Positions 23,830-36,483 of a stretch of DNA of 64,000 nt are shown in pieces. Under the pieces are notes generated by a model. The model did not search any database and was not told where the DNA came from. It saw nothing but the letters and a program-made list of their open reading frames with translations. Position 1 is the stretch's first letter; every line of letters starts with the position of its first letter. Source of the stretch: Urechis unicinctus. Its lineage: Eukaryota; Annelida; Polychaeta; Xenopneusta; Urechidae. The stretch covers positions 31,443,391 to 31,507,390 of the forward strand of contig CM067349.1 of the NCBI GenBank assembly GCA_034190875.2, read 5' to 3'. Made by a program: the position numbers and the translations under genes.

Positions 23830-25920
23830 CCGTGTATTAACCCTCTGAGAGTAGTTTGACCCAAAGCCCAGGTGACTAAGGGCTTGATTGTATCATTGCA
23901 GTCGGATACCATTGTAATAATGGAACCAAGTCGCTTTTGTCTTTAGAATATATCGATGTAGAAGTGAAGAACATAGCAGCGAACAAAACACTAGCTTCGT
24001 AGATGGGCAGTGGCATTTTGTACACCACGTGACCAATATTGTAGTCACATGGGGTAAATGTTGCGATTGAAATGGAACGGTTCATTGAGATCGGAATACA
24101 TGTCCAGACGTACGCGACAATGCGGATGTTCGGAATCGGTTTCATGAGTTAGCTTAACCTACATCTCATGAGCTGTATGCAAGAAATCAATTGCAATGCG
24201 ATCTATAGCGACTGTGTTGACAAACAAAGCGATTGTAGTGTGCATTGAGTGCGATCTTAAATCTTCGTCTGGACAGGGGGTAAGATACGCAGAGGTCATC
24301 TGAACCCCTAAAAAAGAGTTGCTAATTCTTGTTAAATACTGTTTTATAATATTTCAAGGTAGTTACTGCGGAAAAGATGATGGCGACAGCATGTCTCAGC
24401 GGTGCATGCATAACAAGTTTTGCTCTTGCAAAATGTTTACATAATAACCACATTAAGTCCTGCTTGAATGCATTCGTCTAACCATATTTCCATTATATAT
24501 CGGATCCGTCACTCCAAAAGTAAGAAGGCATAATACGGCCGAGATTGTGTGAAATACAATAAACAGTGAGGTGAGAAACATTAACAAGCGTTTTCACGCG
24601 AGTGCGCTTTCCCTCCAGAAAGAAGAATAGCCACATCCACACATGAGCAATCGTGATTTTCAGAGCTCTCGGATGAATTCGATTGTGATTCGATCGCACG
24701 CGTCTGTACAAGGAACCGCTATCGCGCGTGCATTAAATCCACTTTTCGAATTACTGTCTGGCCACACAAGAGCTGAAAACGCACAAAACATGCATAAAAG
24801 CGCACACAAACCGATTGCTGTCCGGACAGTGCCAATCTGACACAAAGCAGGGAAATCTGAGTAATATAGCCAATGCTACGAAATGTGCCAATGTACTCAA
24901 AGCTGCCAAGACCATGACGTAAGCACGCATATCACTCTGTACTAGCACATTCTGTGGCATTACTCGAACGACCGCTTGTCTGCCCATGACTTCAAAAAAT
25001 ACAACTTCTCTCGTTTTTTACGCCGTTCGTTAGTAGTATAATGCTCATTATATCAGCATATGCACATCAACATATAAATAGTCCTCGCAATGCGAGTACA
25101 TCAGATGAACTGATGCGTTAACATCATTCTATCTCTTTCGATTTAATGCAAATCCTATTGAAATAACATTGAGAGTCACTCTTGCGATGAAAAATGGGCC
25201 CATGTGATGTAATGCGATGCTCTGTCCATGGGGACCATGGGATGAAAAGTGCCAATCCATGCAAATCTTACGGGGTAAGCACTTGAACTTTAGGAGCTTA
25301 ATACAACTGTGGCGAGAGTCATTCTGCTTTGCGTGAGTCATTATAGTTTGTCAGCGCTGTCTTTAATTGATCTCATAGTCGAATATTGATGCCCCATGAA
25401 GAATACTTGGGAGACCACAGGGCAGGACCAATATGTAATGTCGGCAGATACAATGAAGTGCATTATCGGGGGCAGATACTTCGCGTCAATAATGCTTTGA
25501 TTTTTGTAGCAAGGGACAATTACTTGGCAACAGAAGCAGAACCGATTACGTATATCAGTGATTGGACTGCCCTCCTCTTGATATCTGGAAGGATACTTGA
25601 CAGTTGAATATATATGCCATATCTCATACAATGAACAATAGATTATCAATTCATCACATTATGTAGATGAGATATTGTAAGATGCAATGTGTCATTATAT
25701 AAAGCCCAACTAACGCATCGTCTTCGACTCACCACCTGGGCATTATCCAGTGTAGGAAAGCGCAGTTGCTGCACAATCTGTGTTATTCACATATGAACTA
25801 ATTGCATTGACTTGACAGTGTATTAAGACAGGTAGAAAAGGAAAACAAACGGAATCTATGACAATGGATACGATCAGCGCATCTGTAAAAACGCTGCATT
25901 ATTAACTGTCAGACCACACA
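23830..25920. repeat. Diverged X fragment (matches 44,430-46,375)
   Basis: Colinear with X copy 1 up to the TA microsatellite at 25,949, which corresponds to the CA/TA tract of X. The interval 23600-23830 before it holds nothing I recognise. Confidence 0.78.
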
Positions 25921-25948
25921 AACACATATCTACACATACACACACATA

Positions 25949-25971
25949 CATGTATATATATATATATATAT

Positions 25972-26020
<49 letters not shown>

Positions 26021-26189
26021 TATATATAGATATATATATATTTAGAGGATATATACAGATATATATATATATACATATATATACATAAATATACATATAT
26101 ATACATATACATTTGTATATATAAATATACATATATATATATATACATATATAATTATATATATATAAAATATATATATATATATACAC

Positions 26190-26262
<73 letters not shown>
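25949..26262. repeat. TA microsatellite with variants
   Basis: (TA)n interrupted by GATA, CATA and TTTAG variants; corresponds to the CA/TA tract of X. Confidence 0.95.
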
Positions 26263-26267
<5 letters not shown>

Positions 26268-26563
26268 GCGTATGTGAAGAGCTTGGGTGGATACCACGGT
26301 GTAAGCGGGTTTTAAAACAAGATGCTGTGCCTACTCTTTTTGCAAAGGCTTCTGCTGTCAAGCAAGCAAGAAACGATGTTGAGGCAAGTAAACCCCTCCC
26401 ATCCAGCCTAAGAAAAGCAGACCTGCCTTTATCAAGAGAAAGAAGCAGAGGGTGAGACTCGATGACTTTCTTGTTGCATTAGTATTGAACAAATAGTCCA
26501 TTGTTTTGTTAAGAGGATACAATACATTTCGACCAAGCAACAAATTCACGGATCTATATAAAT

Positions 26564-26950
26564 ATGATAATTCTGAAGATTGATTTAGCTAATGCATTCC
26601 ATGAAGGCAAGGAGTGGTTGCGGCCACTGCATGTAATGTTGAATAGACACTATATGTTTGTTTGTTTTGTGCATAAATTGTATCCAAATGGCACTGATAT
26701 CATTAGTTTCTTCATTGGTATACATATTTTGGAAGCAGCTATGGCTAGCCATTACAATGGTATGGTTGAAAATGTCACTGGATATTCAAGGGGCGCCTGT
26801 CAGATAGGTGTACCTGAACCCATTCCTGGCACTGAGAAGCTGGGGATCCAGTTTTCAAGCTAAGATACCCCAAGTTTAAGCAGGGGCATGTTTTCACTAA
26901 AGTAGCATCAAAGGCTACATTTGATGAATATTTTACTGATATATAAAATG
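26564..26950 (+). other. Unassigned protein-coding remnant, possibly from a mobile element
   Basis: A stretch of about 100 open codons and a second coding-like stretch in another frame (KLRYPKFKQGHVFTKV and following) lie in a region with no receptor or X similarity. It looks like a decayed fragment with at least one break; the family cannot be named. Confidence 0.3.
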
Positions 26951-27491
26951 TAAACAATGGAATGGGGCTGTTTTCTAGGGAGGTCATGAGTCAAGGAATC
27001 TCCACACAGCACACAGATTCTTCCACCTCTGCCATTGGTTGACAGTAGCTTCACAAACACCTGTAACATGATGTAGTGATGGGAATGTCAATGTATGTAA
27101 TAAAGGATGACATATTGTATGGCAAATATTTTTAGCCTCAACATTCATAGAAACTCTGATGTAACACTGATCATAATGGTACCATACCATAATCTTCACT
27201 TACTTGAGTCCAGTTATACATTCATTTATGGGCTAACTAAAAATCTCATAAGAAAACAGCTGTCGTACGTGCTCTCCTATATATGTTCTAGCTCAGAATC
27301 AATCTATATCAACTTTAGCAAATATTTTAATCAGCCTTTGATAAGGCCTACTCTGTTGTATTCTGCTAGGAAAAGAGGTTACATATTTTGTTGGTGAAAT
27401 TTATGGATTAACTTCGTTGCATGAAAACACATATACGATGAAATGGTGCACAAGTACGATCAGACATAGCTTACCAAGCATTGTTCTATAG

Positions 27492-27599
27492 CCGCCCTAT
27501 GTCCTGGGCAGGATGACCCGCGTGAGACCCAGACGCAGCAGTGGCCTCGCCGGTGTCTGTTTTCTCTTTATCGGAAACGTCTGAATCGCTCGCTCGCAG
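27492..27599 (+). other. GC-rich orphan exon-like island
   Basis: 108 bp with an acceptor (TTGTTCTATAG) and a donor (CAG|GTATGC) on the plus strand, open in one frame (CPGQDDPRETQTQQWPRR). It is much richer in G+C than its flanks. The minus strand is open too (SDVSDKEKTDTGEATAASG), so the coding strand is unsure. The rest of 26950-27740 shows nothing clear. Confidence 0.3.
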
Positions 27600-27739
27600 G
27601 TATGCTTAATATAGAGTTGCAGGTTATACACCTGTAACAATTTAAAAAGGGATGGGTAGGTGCCCCGGTGATGACCTGCAGGCTTATAATGCCTTGTAGC
27701 CCATTGTGAGGGGTGGGCTGAGCTGAATTCAAAGGAAGG

Positions 27740-28310
27740 AAAGTGGATGAGCCTGAATTGTCATCAGATTTTCCACCAATGCATGAGCATTCTCATTTAA
27801 CGATAATTTTTTGAATCGGACATTCGTTCCTTGATAATCCAGAATGGCTTACTTGACATATAGTGGCACACAGCATGGTAATATTGTCATAAATTTACTG
27901 TGTGTTTAATAAATAGTACACACATAGAATGGAATCATACTGCAAGGTCGCTAATTCCTGCTTCGAGCAACGCGTAAATGAAAAATTACTAGTGCCTTAT
28001 TTTATTAGCAAACAATTCAACTGCTTTGCAGTGTCTATCACCTGGCGATCTGCCCACATCTAGGACATATTAGCTGCAAGCAATGTTTGAGATGCGCGCA
28101 TATGCCATTAGATAAATGATAAAAGCTTGCTAGTTAAACACAGTAGCAAATGGTCCTTGCAATCTCAAGTAGATAGCCCAAATATCACGTATCACTCAAG
28201 TAAAAATCAAATGAGGTTTTATTCTTAACATTGACGTCGAGAATATACATTGTGCAGGGATAAAAGTCACAACAGAGCAGGCCAGTGAAATTACTTTACA
28301 TTAATTGAGG
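27740..28310. repeat. 3' flank of receptor cassette C, shared with D
   Basis: Colinear with 11,538-12,093 behind D; parts recur at 3717-3965 behind A and 15,300-15,520 behind B. Non-coding. The left limit coincides with the start of similarity at 11,538. Confidence 0.7.
28218..28223 (-). promoter_or_regulatory. AATAAA poly(A) signal after the C cassette
   Basis: Minus-strand AATAAA about 100 nt beyond the type-2 tail, in the same flank context as the site behind D. Confidence 0.45.
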
Positions 28311-28319
28311 GTTAACGGG

Positions 28320-28869
28320 CTGCAGTTGAGGAGACTGTACTCGACTGGAACATCCATGTAATTATTTAAGGCTTCATAAGGCTGTTACTTTCTAGTATCA
28401 GCAGCATCGCTTATCGAGCTGATTGTCGCGTCATTTCCACTCGGGACGTTCACATTCGCATGTTGTACAGACCTTGCTTGCGGCCTCTGGGGAAGATGGC
28501 ATTGTAAAGTTTTCGTAGTTGTCATCTTCATAAGGCGACATGGCGCTGTTGACTTTCATCTGACTGTCGACCAATGACACGATGGGTTTATGTTTTACGA
28601 CTGGTTGAGATATATTTCAGTTGCACTCTGATCAAGGACATGATTTGATGAACTACTTGACAGCCCAGATGATTATTTTATGATATCAGAACGGGCAGAT
28701 CATTTGAATATGAAGGAGTTTTTAGCTGGGAATATATCAGTTATGAATCAATTTTACAATGAATCGATACGTGTGTTTTAACATAAATACAAGCAGACCA
28801 ACAAGGTGACAATCACAAGTAGAACATTTACGACACCCAGGGCAACAATTTTTTTGTGTTGATCGTTTC
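28320..28869 (-). pseudogene. Second-type TM and tail exons behind C, decayed
   Basis: The TM exon begins at 28869 (acceptor CCACAG, then NDQHKKIVALGV) and loses frame inside the helix. The tail exon begins at 28563 and reads MKVNSAMSPYEDDNYENFTM before a frame change; downstream frames keep NVPSGNDATISSISDAA and QPYEALNNYMDVPVEYS. The ITAM-like pair is thus recognisable but not connected. Confidence 0.6.
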
Positions 28870-30022
28870 CTGTGGATAATACAATCCCATATCAGAAACA
28901 GTAAACTGAACACCCGCAACAGAATTACCAGGTATATACACCATGGAAGAAGTGGAAAGCGCGTTTGTTTCAAGTGACATTTTTATTAAATCGACCAATC
29001 ATGCTCATTCATTTTTCGAGCTGATTGTCGTGTCATTGTGGCTTGGAACATTCAAATCCGCGCTTCCTGCAGGCCTGGCTAGATCAGGTGTAGTGAGGTT
29101 ATCAGGGGCGGACGACATCGCAACGTTTTCATAGTCATTTCCATGAGACAAACCTTCAGTAGTTGACGTGGCATCCGTCCTACTGTAGAACAATGGCAGA
29201 ATGGAAGGGTTTATATATTACGACGTGTGGGATTTCTTTCAGCTGCACAATTTTCAAGGAAACGATTTTTAATGAATTATTGTAATGGTCAAATACTTAT
29301 CTTTTTAGATTATTATAGACAGATATATTGAATGTGAAGGAACATTTGGTTGCAGGATATCAACCATGAGAAACATTGCATAATATCTATAATGTTACTT
29401 CAAAGTAAATAAACATTGTACCGTCGTACCTTTGCTGGTTGATGCGTCGTCTTTGTAAGAAATGTCCAAGCAGACCCACAATGATGACAATCACCAGAAG
29501 AACAATGATGACGCCCAGGGCAACAATTGTCTTTTGTTGGTCGTTTTCTGTGGATAATGCAATCACATTTTAGAGACCTAAAATTAAATGTCAACATATA
29601 TCATGGAAACACCTGAATCAACAGGTATATTCGCCATAGAACTAAACACAAGATGAATTGGAAAGCGCACATGTTATAACTGACGTTTGAAGAATTAAAC
29701 ATTTGGCAACCATTGACGCACTGTCAGACCTCATATCAGTTCGCCATTGCAGATTGATATGTATATTAGAGATAGATGGAAAGAAATAGAAGGTACTTCG
29801 TCGTGTCTGGCTCCTGAGCTTACATACTTATACAGTTGGAATTTTCTCTACAGCTGACCTATTTTAATGAAAATTTTAACATAGGATTGTGTTGATTGGA
29901 CAACTAACGAAGGTTTAATCTCTTAACCCCATCTTAGAGGATATATACATCTATCCTTAGATAAGATCATCAACAAACTCTAATCGCTTCTGTTCATCAA
30001 TCATGTATCATAGTCGGTGCTT

Positions 30023-30959
30023 CTGGGTTTATCCAAGGGTCTTAGCAATAGACCCGCGAATCCGTTCATTGGACGGGTGATCGTCGATTTGGACGGGCTG
30101 GAATTTTCCCCTGAAGCCCGTTCACCCGTCCGCGCCTACCAGCCCGTATACGAAAATAAGCCTAATCACTATAAACGTCCTAGTATAAACAGCTCATTTA
30201 AAGACAAACAGGCACGCAGCGCCCTGGCCGCTCATCTATGATCAAGATAAATACTGCTCTGTTTGATAACGCATTATGACACGCTTGGGGTGTAATCATC
30301 GCCATTATACTTTACCGATGGTGAATGGAGTTACGACCAGCTTCGTCTTCTCGCAAAACAAGGTCCTAGTCTATGTCGATTTTATACCTTCTCTAAAATG
30401 ATACACGATATGTTCGAGATTTGTAAGAATAATGACAAGTAGAAGGCCGGTTTACATTGTGCATGGTCGATAGCAGCATCATTCTGAAATGTGTGCCTCA
30501 CGGTATCACTTTTGCCATGATTTGAAAAACTTTTGGTCTGCTCTGTCAGCTCGCGCATGAAGATCACAAATTACAATTTCGAAAAATATCATATTGGCGC
30601 GGAGTCTTTGACTATGTTTTTATTCCGCAGAACGTTTCAAAAAAATATTGCAGCGATCGCGTAGACTTATGCCAAATCAAGTTAACGTCGCGTTAACTAT
30701 CACAATCGCAAAAAGGGTGTTGTGAAGGAAAGTGCTGCGGTGTAAACTGTCGTCTCAGCAACGGGGGGCTCGGATTGGGTTGAGAGGGGGCGAGCGGGGT
30801 CGATGGCTGTGCAGAGGTGTCATGTTGACAGTACCGAAGGGGTGGTGTTGGTGGGGTGGGGGTTTTGTGGCGACAGCGCTGGCCGGGAGAGGGGGTATGG
30901 ACGGGGTGGGGGTGGACGGCCCGGCTGGAAATCCTGGCCCAGACCCTGCTATATCCTCG
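30023..30959. mobile_element. TIR DNA transposon, longer form, intron of C
   Basis: Same ends and position as the A and B copies, but about 940 bp. The extra ~500 bp (about 30345-30820) is either original interior lost in A and B or a later insertion. A strongly G-rich tract spans about 30760-30930. Confidence 0.5.
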
Positions 30960-33379
30960 ATGCTTAAGTATGATAAAATAAATAGGAGTAAGTTACGTTG
31001 GTGAGCTTGACTGAAGTGGTTAGATGGGTTTAATGCACATAAACTAAGCTTTCGTGATTAAAGCTGGCCCAATTCACGCGGATATACTACAGACAACATT
31101 GCATCTGTCATATTGTTAACTCAGAATGATACAAGTAGTACTGTTATAAACAAACGTTCCTAAAAAGAAACTACTTTCTTGCAGAGCCTGTGATGTGCAC
31201 ACATTCACCTCACAAAACAAAACATAGAGTTCGTCCACCTGAGCTCAATCAAAGTTCTACCTAGAGCCTCACATTATCTAACAATGTGGTTTTGTATTGA
31301 TCTATTTAAGTCCATCTTAACGAAAAATATAAAAGACGCAACGCATTAAAAGAGACTATCTGGTAAACCGCGGTTGTCAAATCGATATCGTATGTAAACG
31401 GGATTACGTTTTTGGCAACCCTGGGACCCAGACAGCGTCGACCTTGTCGTATCAGATATGGTGGAGGAAGGAGATAGTGAGGATATTGCAGTGGTGGTTG
31501 TTTGCGTGGTTGCTGTGGTTGTTGTGCAGTGGTTGTGGTTGTTCACACACCTGTTGTGGTTGTTGGTGCAGTTGCAGTCGATGTACTGATTTTTGTGGTA
31601 ACTTGTGTCGCTCTTGGTGTGGTTTTCCTTCCTACACACATCGAATAATCAAAATAGACCTTATAAGAAGAAGGTGGGGTTATCATCATCACAATACGAC
31701 AGTTAAATACAACACAGTCTGCTCAACCTGCTTGTCATCCAGAGATACGTACCTAGCGTGGTGGCAGTTACTTTATTGGAGCCCCAGTTCAAATTCACAT
31801 CTTGAATACCGTTCTGTTTTCTATAGATAAACACCTGGAAGTAATACGTGGTAGCTGGGTGCAGTCCACTAATGGTGATGGAATGGTGGCTCTGGTTGGC
31901 TTGATGTGGTACGTCATTACTGGTCGTCTTATCGTCACTTCCACTCAACCCATACTTGACCACGTAACCGTAGTAGGACACGAGACTGTCTGGTATACCC
32001 TCTTCTGATTTCCATTCAACATCAATGGATGTACTGCTCAAAGCAATCGCCGTGGACGGATTGAGGGCTCGCTCGCCTTCAAAATATCACCCAAAACATC
32101 CAGAAACCTCTGTATCTAATATCATATACACGATTTGCACTAATTATTCAAAACTGTCCATTCGAAGAATTCATGGATGACATCTACAACGGACACATGC
32201 AGTGGATTAACGCAACAGCGTATATACAATTAACCTTGTTCAGGTCCGGGTGATGCCCATGCCAAATTTAGTAGCATCTTATACGACTTCGATCTCCGAG
32301 TACACATTGCACGGTAACACCATTTTCATATTCACAAATAGTTATAGTGAATGCTCCATGACATTGTATATATCCTCATCTGGAGATAATCCATCCTGTT
32401 ATAATTGTCATTACCCGTTCTGTATGAACGGCTCAATCATAACGTTTTGAATGAAATTCGTATGATTTAGCAAAATGGCACGGGGTTAACGACATCAACA
32501 TCGGGTCACTGAAACCAATTTCAGATTGTGTGACATTTACAAATGGCAGGTATTCGCACCTGCGTTTCATGAGTATATTCATTGTCGAGCTATAAATCAC
32601 AGTATGAGTCATCGAGTTCAGTAAAGATTAACTAGATCACTAAATGAACCCACTGAAGCAAATTATATTCTGCCATTGATTCAAGGGCAACAATGCCCAC
32701 GCTAATCCGAGTAGGTCGGGTATAGACAGAATACCACATTCAGCTATGGCTGGTGTAGACATCATGTCAACAATATCGATTTCAGTTATAGGCATACAAT
32801 GCGAGGTTTTCTTGCATATCACAGCCGCATTCAAATTGTGTGACGGAGTGTTTGGCTTGTCCTATAAATAGAACAGTGTCCTAACCTATGAACAAGTCGC
32901 ACTTGTCCCCCGTGTACCACTGTTGACATCCATCAGGACAGGTACCGTCAGTGTACCTACAAGGTCCGCTGTCTCTACAGCTACCGCATGTTGAACTGCA
33001 TCCATCACCATAGAAGCCAGCAGCGCAGCCTGTAAACAAGACATCAGGTACGATATAATTCATAATGCTGTGGGTAAGTATGGCAAACTCTTATTGAACG
33101 GATCTGTATTTTTACCTTCATCGCAGATCGGTACATTAGTGTAGGAAGGAGAGCACTCCATACACCCCAGGATGTCATCACAGACATCACTGGCACATTT
33201 GCCACATACTGCGTTGGAAAGAACAACAAATTATTTGGAAGAACATCACAACCATAACACAAAATACAAGACGTGTGTGAATGTATCAACTGGTAAGAAC
33301 TATAAGAATACTATTCAACCATATTACTAATGACAACTGGACGAAAAGTAGCTGATGAACAAACAATAACATATATTAC

Positions 33380-33616
33380 CAGCGTCTGTTTGCTTGTAGC
33401 CCATGACAACATATTCACAAATGGTGACCACATGCGGCTGAAGTCCCCCCGTCCTCCTGAAGCTGACGTAGCGACCATAGAGAGGAGAGTTACAGGTGAG
33501 CGTCACATCTCCTCCAGCAGCCACGGCAGGTGTGCCGTGAGAAGCGCAAAGCGTGTGTTCCGTCATGTTAGTCGTGTTACCCACACCGATATCAAACTCC
33601 TCCATACATACAGCAA
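33380..33616 (-). CDS. Fucolectin domain exon, C-terminal half, receptor C
   Basis: A 237-nt phase 1-1 exon that reads FDIGVGN, then LTCNSPLYGRYVSFRRTGG, then VTICEYVVMGYK. It matches the second half of a fucolectin-type F5/8C domain (GRYVSI and TLCEVEVYG in the family). The acceptor is GTTATAG and the donor G|GTAATA. A truncated copy with a nonsense change sits in receptor D. Confidence 0.8.
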
Positions 33617-34062
33617 CTATAACACAACAACATATGTTAAGTAAATAAAGAATGTTGTTTGAGGCAACTCTCTTGGAAATCTATGTACCAAGGGCTTAAA
33701 ACATCTATAGTTCTACTGTCGTTCTGCTTCATATATACGGTACTACTGTGAGAAATGGTTTGCGTCATGGTGAATTAAGAAATAAATTACAGTCGTTAAC
33801 TATGAGAGTTGGTATGAAAACTAGGAGAACTACGATGTTCATATTCCGGAATTGGATTCAGAGAAGCTACTAATCAAACCACAGAATGAATGCCTAATCG
33901 CTGCAGTAGCTGTAAGTTTATTCCATGCTACCATCAGATTTGCTGAAATTCACTGCATAGTTGCAAAGACAATTTTAGTTTTGAAGAAAGTGATATTACA
34001 TGGCAATGTCCTTGTTAAAAAGTAGCGCACCATGGAAAGTCTCTACGCAAAGTAATCCGTAC

Positions 34063-34279
34063 CTCCTACGCTGTGAGTGTTGAAGACGGTGACGGTATGG
34101 ATGGCGTGTATTGAGCCCAGGTCCACTCTCCACCAGGCTGGTGAACCTGAGTCGGCGTAAGGATGGGCGCAGTTGGCAAGACCACTATCGCCTAATATAC
34201 CATCCACAGCGTTATCGGCCACCAGATCAAACCACACACCAGACTGACTGCTCGGCTGTCTTACCCAGCGCCACGTTAC
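34063..34279 (-). CDS. Fucolectin (F5/8C) domain exon, N-terminal half, receptor C
   Basis: The exon opens with NVALGK after a TTACAG acceptor and later reads VADNAVDG, then SPAWWRVDLGSIHAIHTVTVFN. This is the hallmark of the eel-fucolectin/tachylectin-4 type of F5/8C domain, whose WWRVDLG strand is nearly invariant and whose family binds fucosylated glycans with calcium. Its 217-nt length cannot keep phase, so one small indel is inferred between the two readings. The domain is completed by the next exon at 33380-33616. Confidence 0.8.
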
Positions 34280-35786
34280 CTGTAATCAGACAACAGAGAT
34301 TCAACTAATGTCTCGATGATAACTAAAATAAGCTGTCTAAAGGAACATAATTCGCATAGGAATGATGAGAAGTCGATTAGGATGGAATTGCTCATAACAG
34401 GAAATCACCTTCCATCTGTAAAGCCTCACTCTCAATGAATATGGAACAATGCTAGGAATAATGAATAATGATCGCTATTGCATAACAGGTCTGCACATGG
34501 AATTACAGTTGAATTGTTATACCTATCTGACACGCTGGTCCTCGCCAGTGAAAACGAGTGACGTCATCGCTTGGTTGTGGTGACCCAGCCCCACACTGAC
34601 CTGGGTATTGACCAGTAGTGACGTCACAATCAGCGTTTCTGGCGCAATGACACCGGAACACGCAGTCTGCTGAGCTCCCAAATAGACATGCTGGAGAAAC
34701 GAGTAAAGTCAGTTGTATTGATGACGCAACAATAACTGGCGACAGGCGGGGTAATAATGGATAGAGAGGTGTATCACAAGATGACATTAATACACTCAAC
34801 CTGCTTGTTATATGCTCGGCGTTCCCGCATTTGTGTTTTGACGATGTGCATAAGAAACATTTATTTAGCTGTAAGAGTGGTCTTAATGTGCAAAACCTGG
34901 ATCAACCAACCGGTTCACAATTGGTTTGTCTTGTGCGCAGCACGCTGTTTGTCATAATGTCAACCTTATAACAACATGTAAATAAAGAGGCGTGGTCGCT
35001 TGTACCGATAAAATGATTTGAATATAAACAACAGCCCATGTGCTTTTGTTGATTTTATGATTGTGCAATATGGCGGGCGGCATGCTGGAAATGCTCACCA
35101 CATAAATCAAATAGAGTGAGCCCCTCTGAGCATAGCTGCAAACTCTTTGGTGTACTGACTAACGGATATATATGGACGCAGAGTAGCACCGGTACATATA
35201 CCGACCACTTCTCTGCACGCTGATGAGCCGAGAAACGACTTCTGTCTTCTACGTATCTCAGATGGTCATGAAAACGATCTCCAGACCTATATTGTTACAC
35301 TTGCCGTGATACAGAGAGTGTGCAAAGCAAATTCTTCCAACATTAATTTTGCTTTTAATTTACGTGTGTTATTACGGTTACAGATGAGACAGATACGAAT
35401 GGGAGTGTCAGTAGTGTTGGCATAGCCCTGATGGTTAAAACATTAACCATATTTGTTCCGTTTTATCAAGCGAGAGTCACCAATCGCTGTATGTTATATT
35501 GTTGCTGCAAACAATATCTCTTATTACAATTAAACAGATGTGAATTATCTACCGTCAGGATGTCATTTTACAGAGCAGTCTGCACACGTTGCTTATTGAC
35601 AAAACAGCGACATTGGTATCAGGCTAGCGCCCTAATTGTCCCGCTCTTTCATGAGCCTGCACAGGCACTTTCTAGTCAAAACTATCTTCTCCATGGTTTC
35701 GCAAATTACCTTAACGCGTCATGGGAGTACGTTATGCGCATGCTCGTAACAGGTTATCCTACTAACTCGCTGCTGAATTTTACCTG

Positions 35787-36010
35787 GTGTACGAAATCAT
35801 GAACCACGGGCGCACCAGCCTAACCATCTTGGTGTAGGAAATCATCATTAACCACAGGCGCACCAGACAAACCATTCTGGTGCAGGAAATCATCATAAAC
35901 CACGGGCGCACCAGCCAAACCATCCTGGTGTAGTAAATCATCATAAACCACGGGCGCACCAGCCAAATCATCCTGGTGTAGGAAACCATCATAAACCACG
36001 AGGCACCAGT
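35787..36010. repeat. 48-bp minisatellite in C intron 1
   Basis: Nearly five units of 48 bp containing CCACGGGCGCACCAG. The unit is a multiple of three, so the minus strand reads a 16-residue repeat (GAPVVYDDFLHQDGLA). It lies between exons 1 and 2 of C; the rest of 34700-36400 shows no exon. Confidence 0.9.
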
Positions 36011-36483
36011 CAATTAACCGCATTGTTTCATATGAATCCGGTGCAGAAAGAGCGAGAATGTGAATTGGATTGACTGTGACATGAAGAACTATCATTTTAT
36101 TCAATATATAACCGACTCGCATAAAAGCTCGCATTAAAGGTCATCACAAGGAGAAAGAGAGTTTGTTGTGAAAAAAAGCGTCGCAATGAAATTCGTGTAA
36201 AATTGGGGCGTGAATCATTACCCGCTTATTTATACTATGTTGTCTATGCTACGATTTAGCCTCACTGCTCGACGTCTGTACCAGGAAGTAGCGTTATGTT
36301 AAAACACAAGCATACTGTGAAGTAGGAGAGGCACCACAAATAGGCTAATTAATGTATCTGAAACCCTCTTTTCCACTCTCAAGTTACTCCCGGTATCCCC
36401 ACCGCCCTCAACTTACCTGTACAACTGTCTGGTATGAGCGATATGCCTCCGAGCAAAAATATTAGCCACTTTAGCGTCGCCAT

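Larger units (their letters stand above)
29005..36483 (-). pseudogene. Receptor C: long form with fucolectin domain, probably a pseudogene
   Basis: Ten exons: 36417-36483 (signal peptide MATLKWLIFLLGG), 34523-34690 (EGF-like, CHCARNADC), 34063-34279 and 33380-33616 (two halves of a fucolectin-type F5/8C domain), 33116-33208 (Cys-rich, 31 codons), 32886-33029 (EGF-like), 31753-32076 (FN3), 31408-31631 (stalk), 29430-29547 (TM, RRR stop-transfer) and 29005-29182 (tail). Most exons are phase 1-1. Two are out of frame: 34063-34279 is 217 nt and loses frame around SQSGVW, and the stalk is 224 nt where A and B have 252. The tail keeps NDYENVAM but stops after SSKNE, losing the ITAM-like half by a deletion. 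It shows the full ancestral ectodomain. It could be a pseudogene, or a gene with assembly errors; consensus polishing would decide. Confidence 0.68.

Noticed and set aside
26564-26863. Reverse transcriptase of a retroelement
   Set aside because: The opening ILKIDLANAF recalls an RT palm motif, but no YxDD box or other RT blocks follow; left as unassigned.
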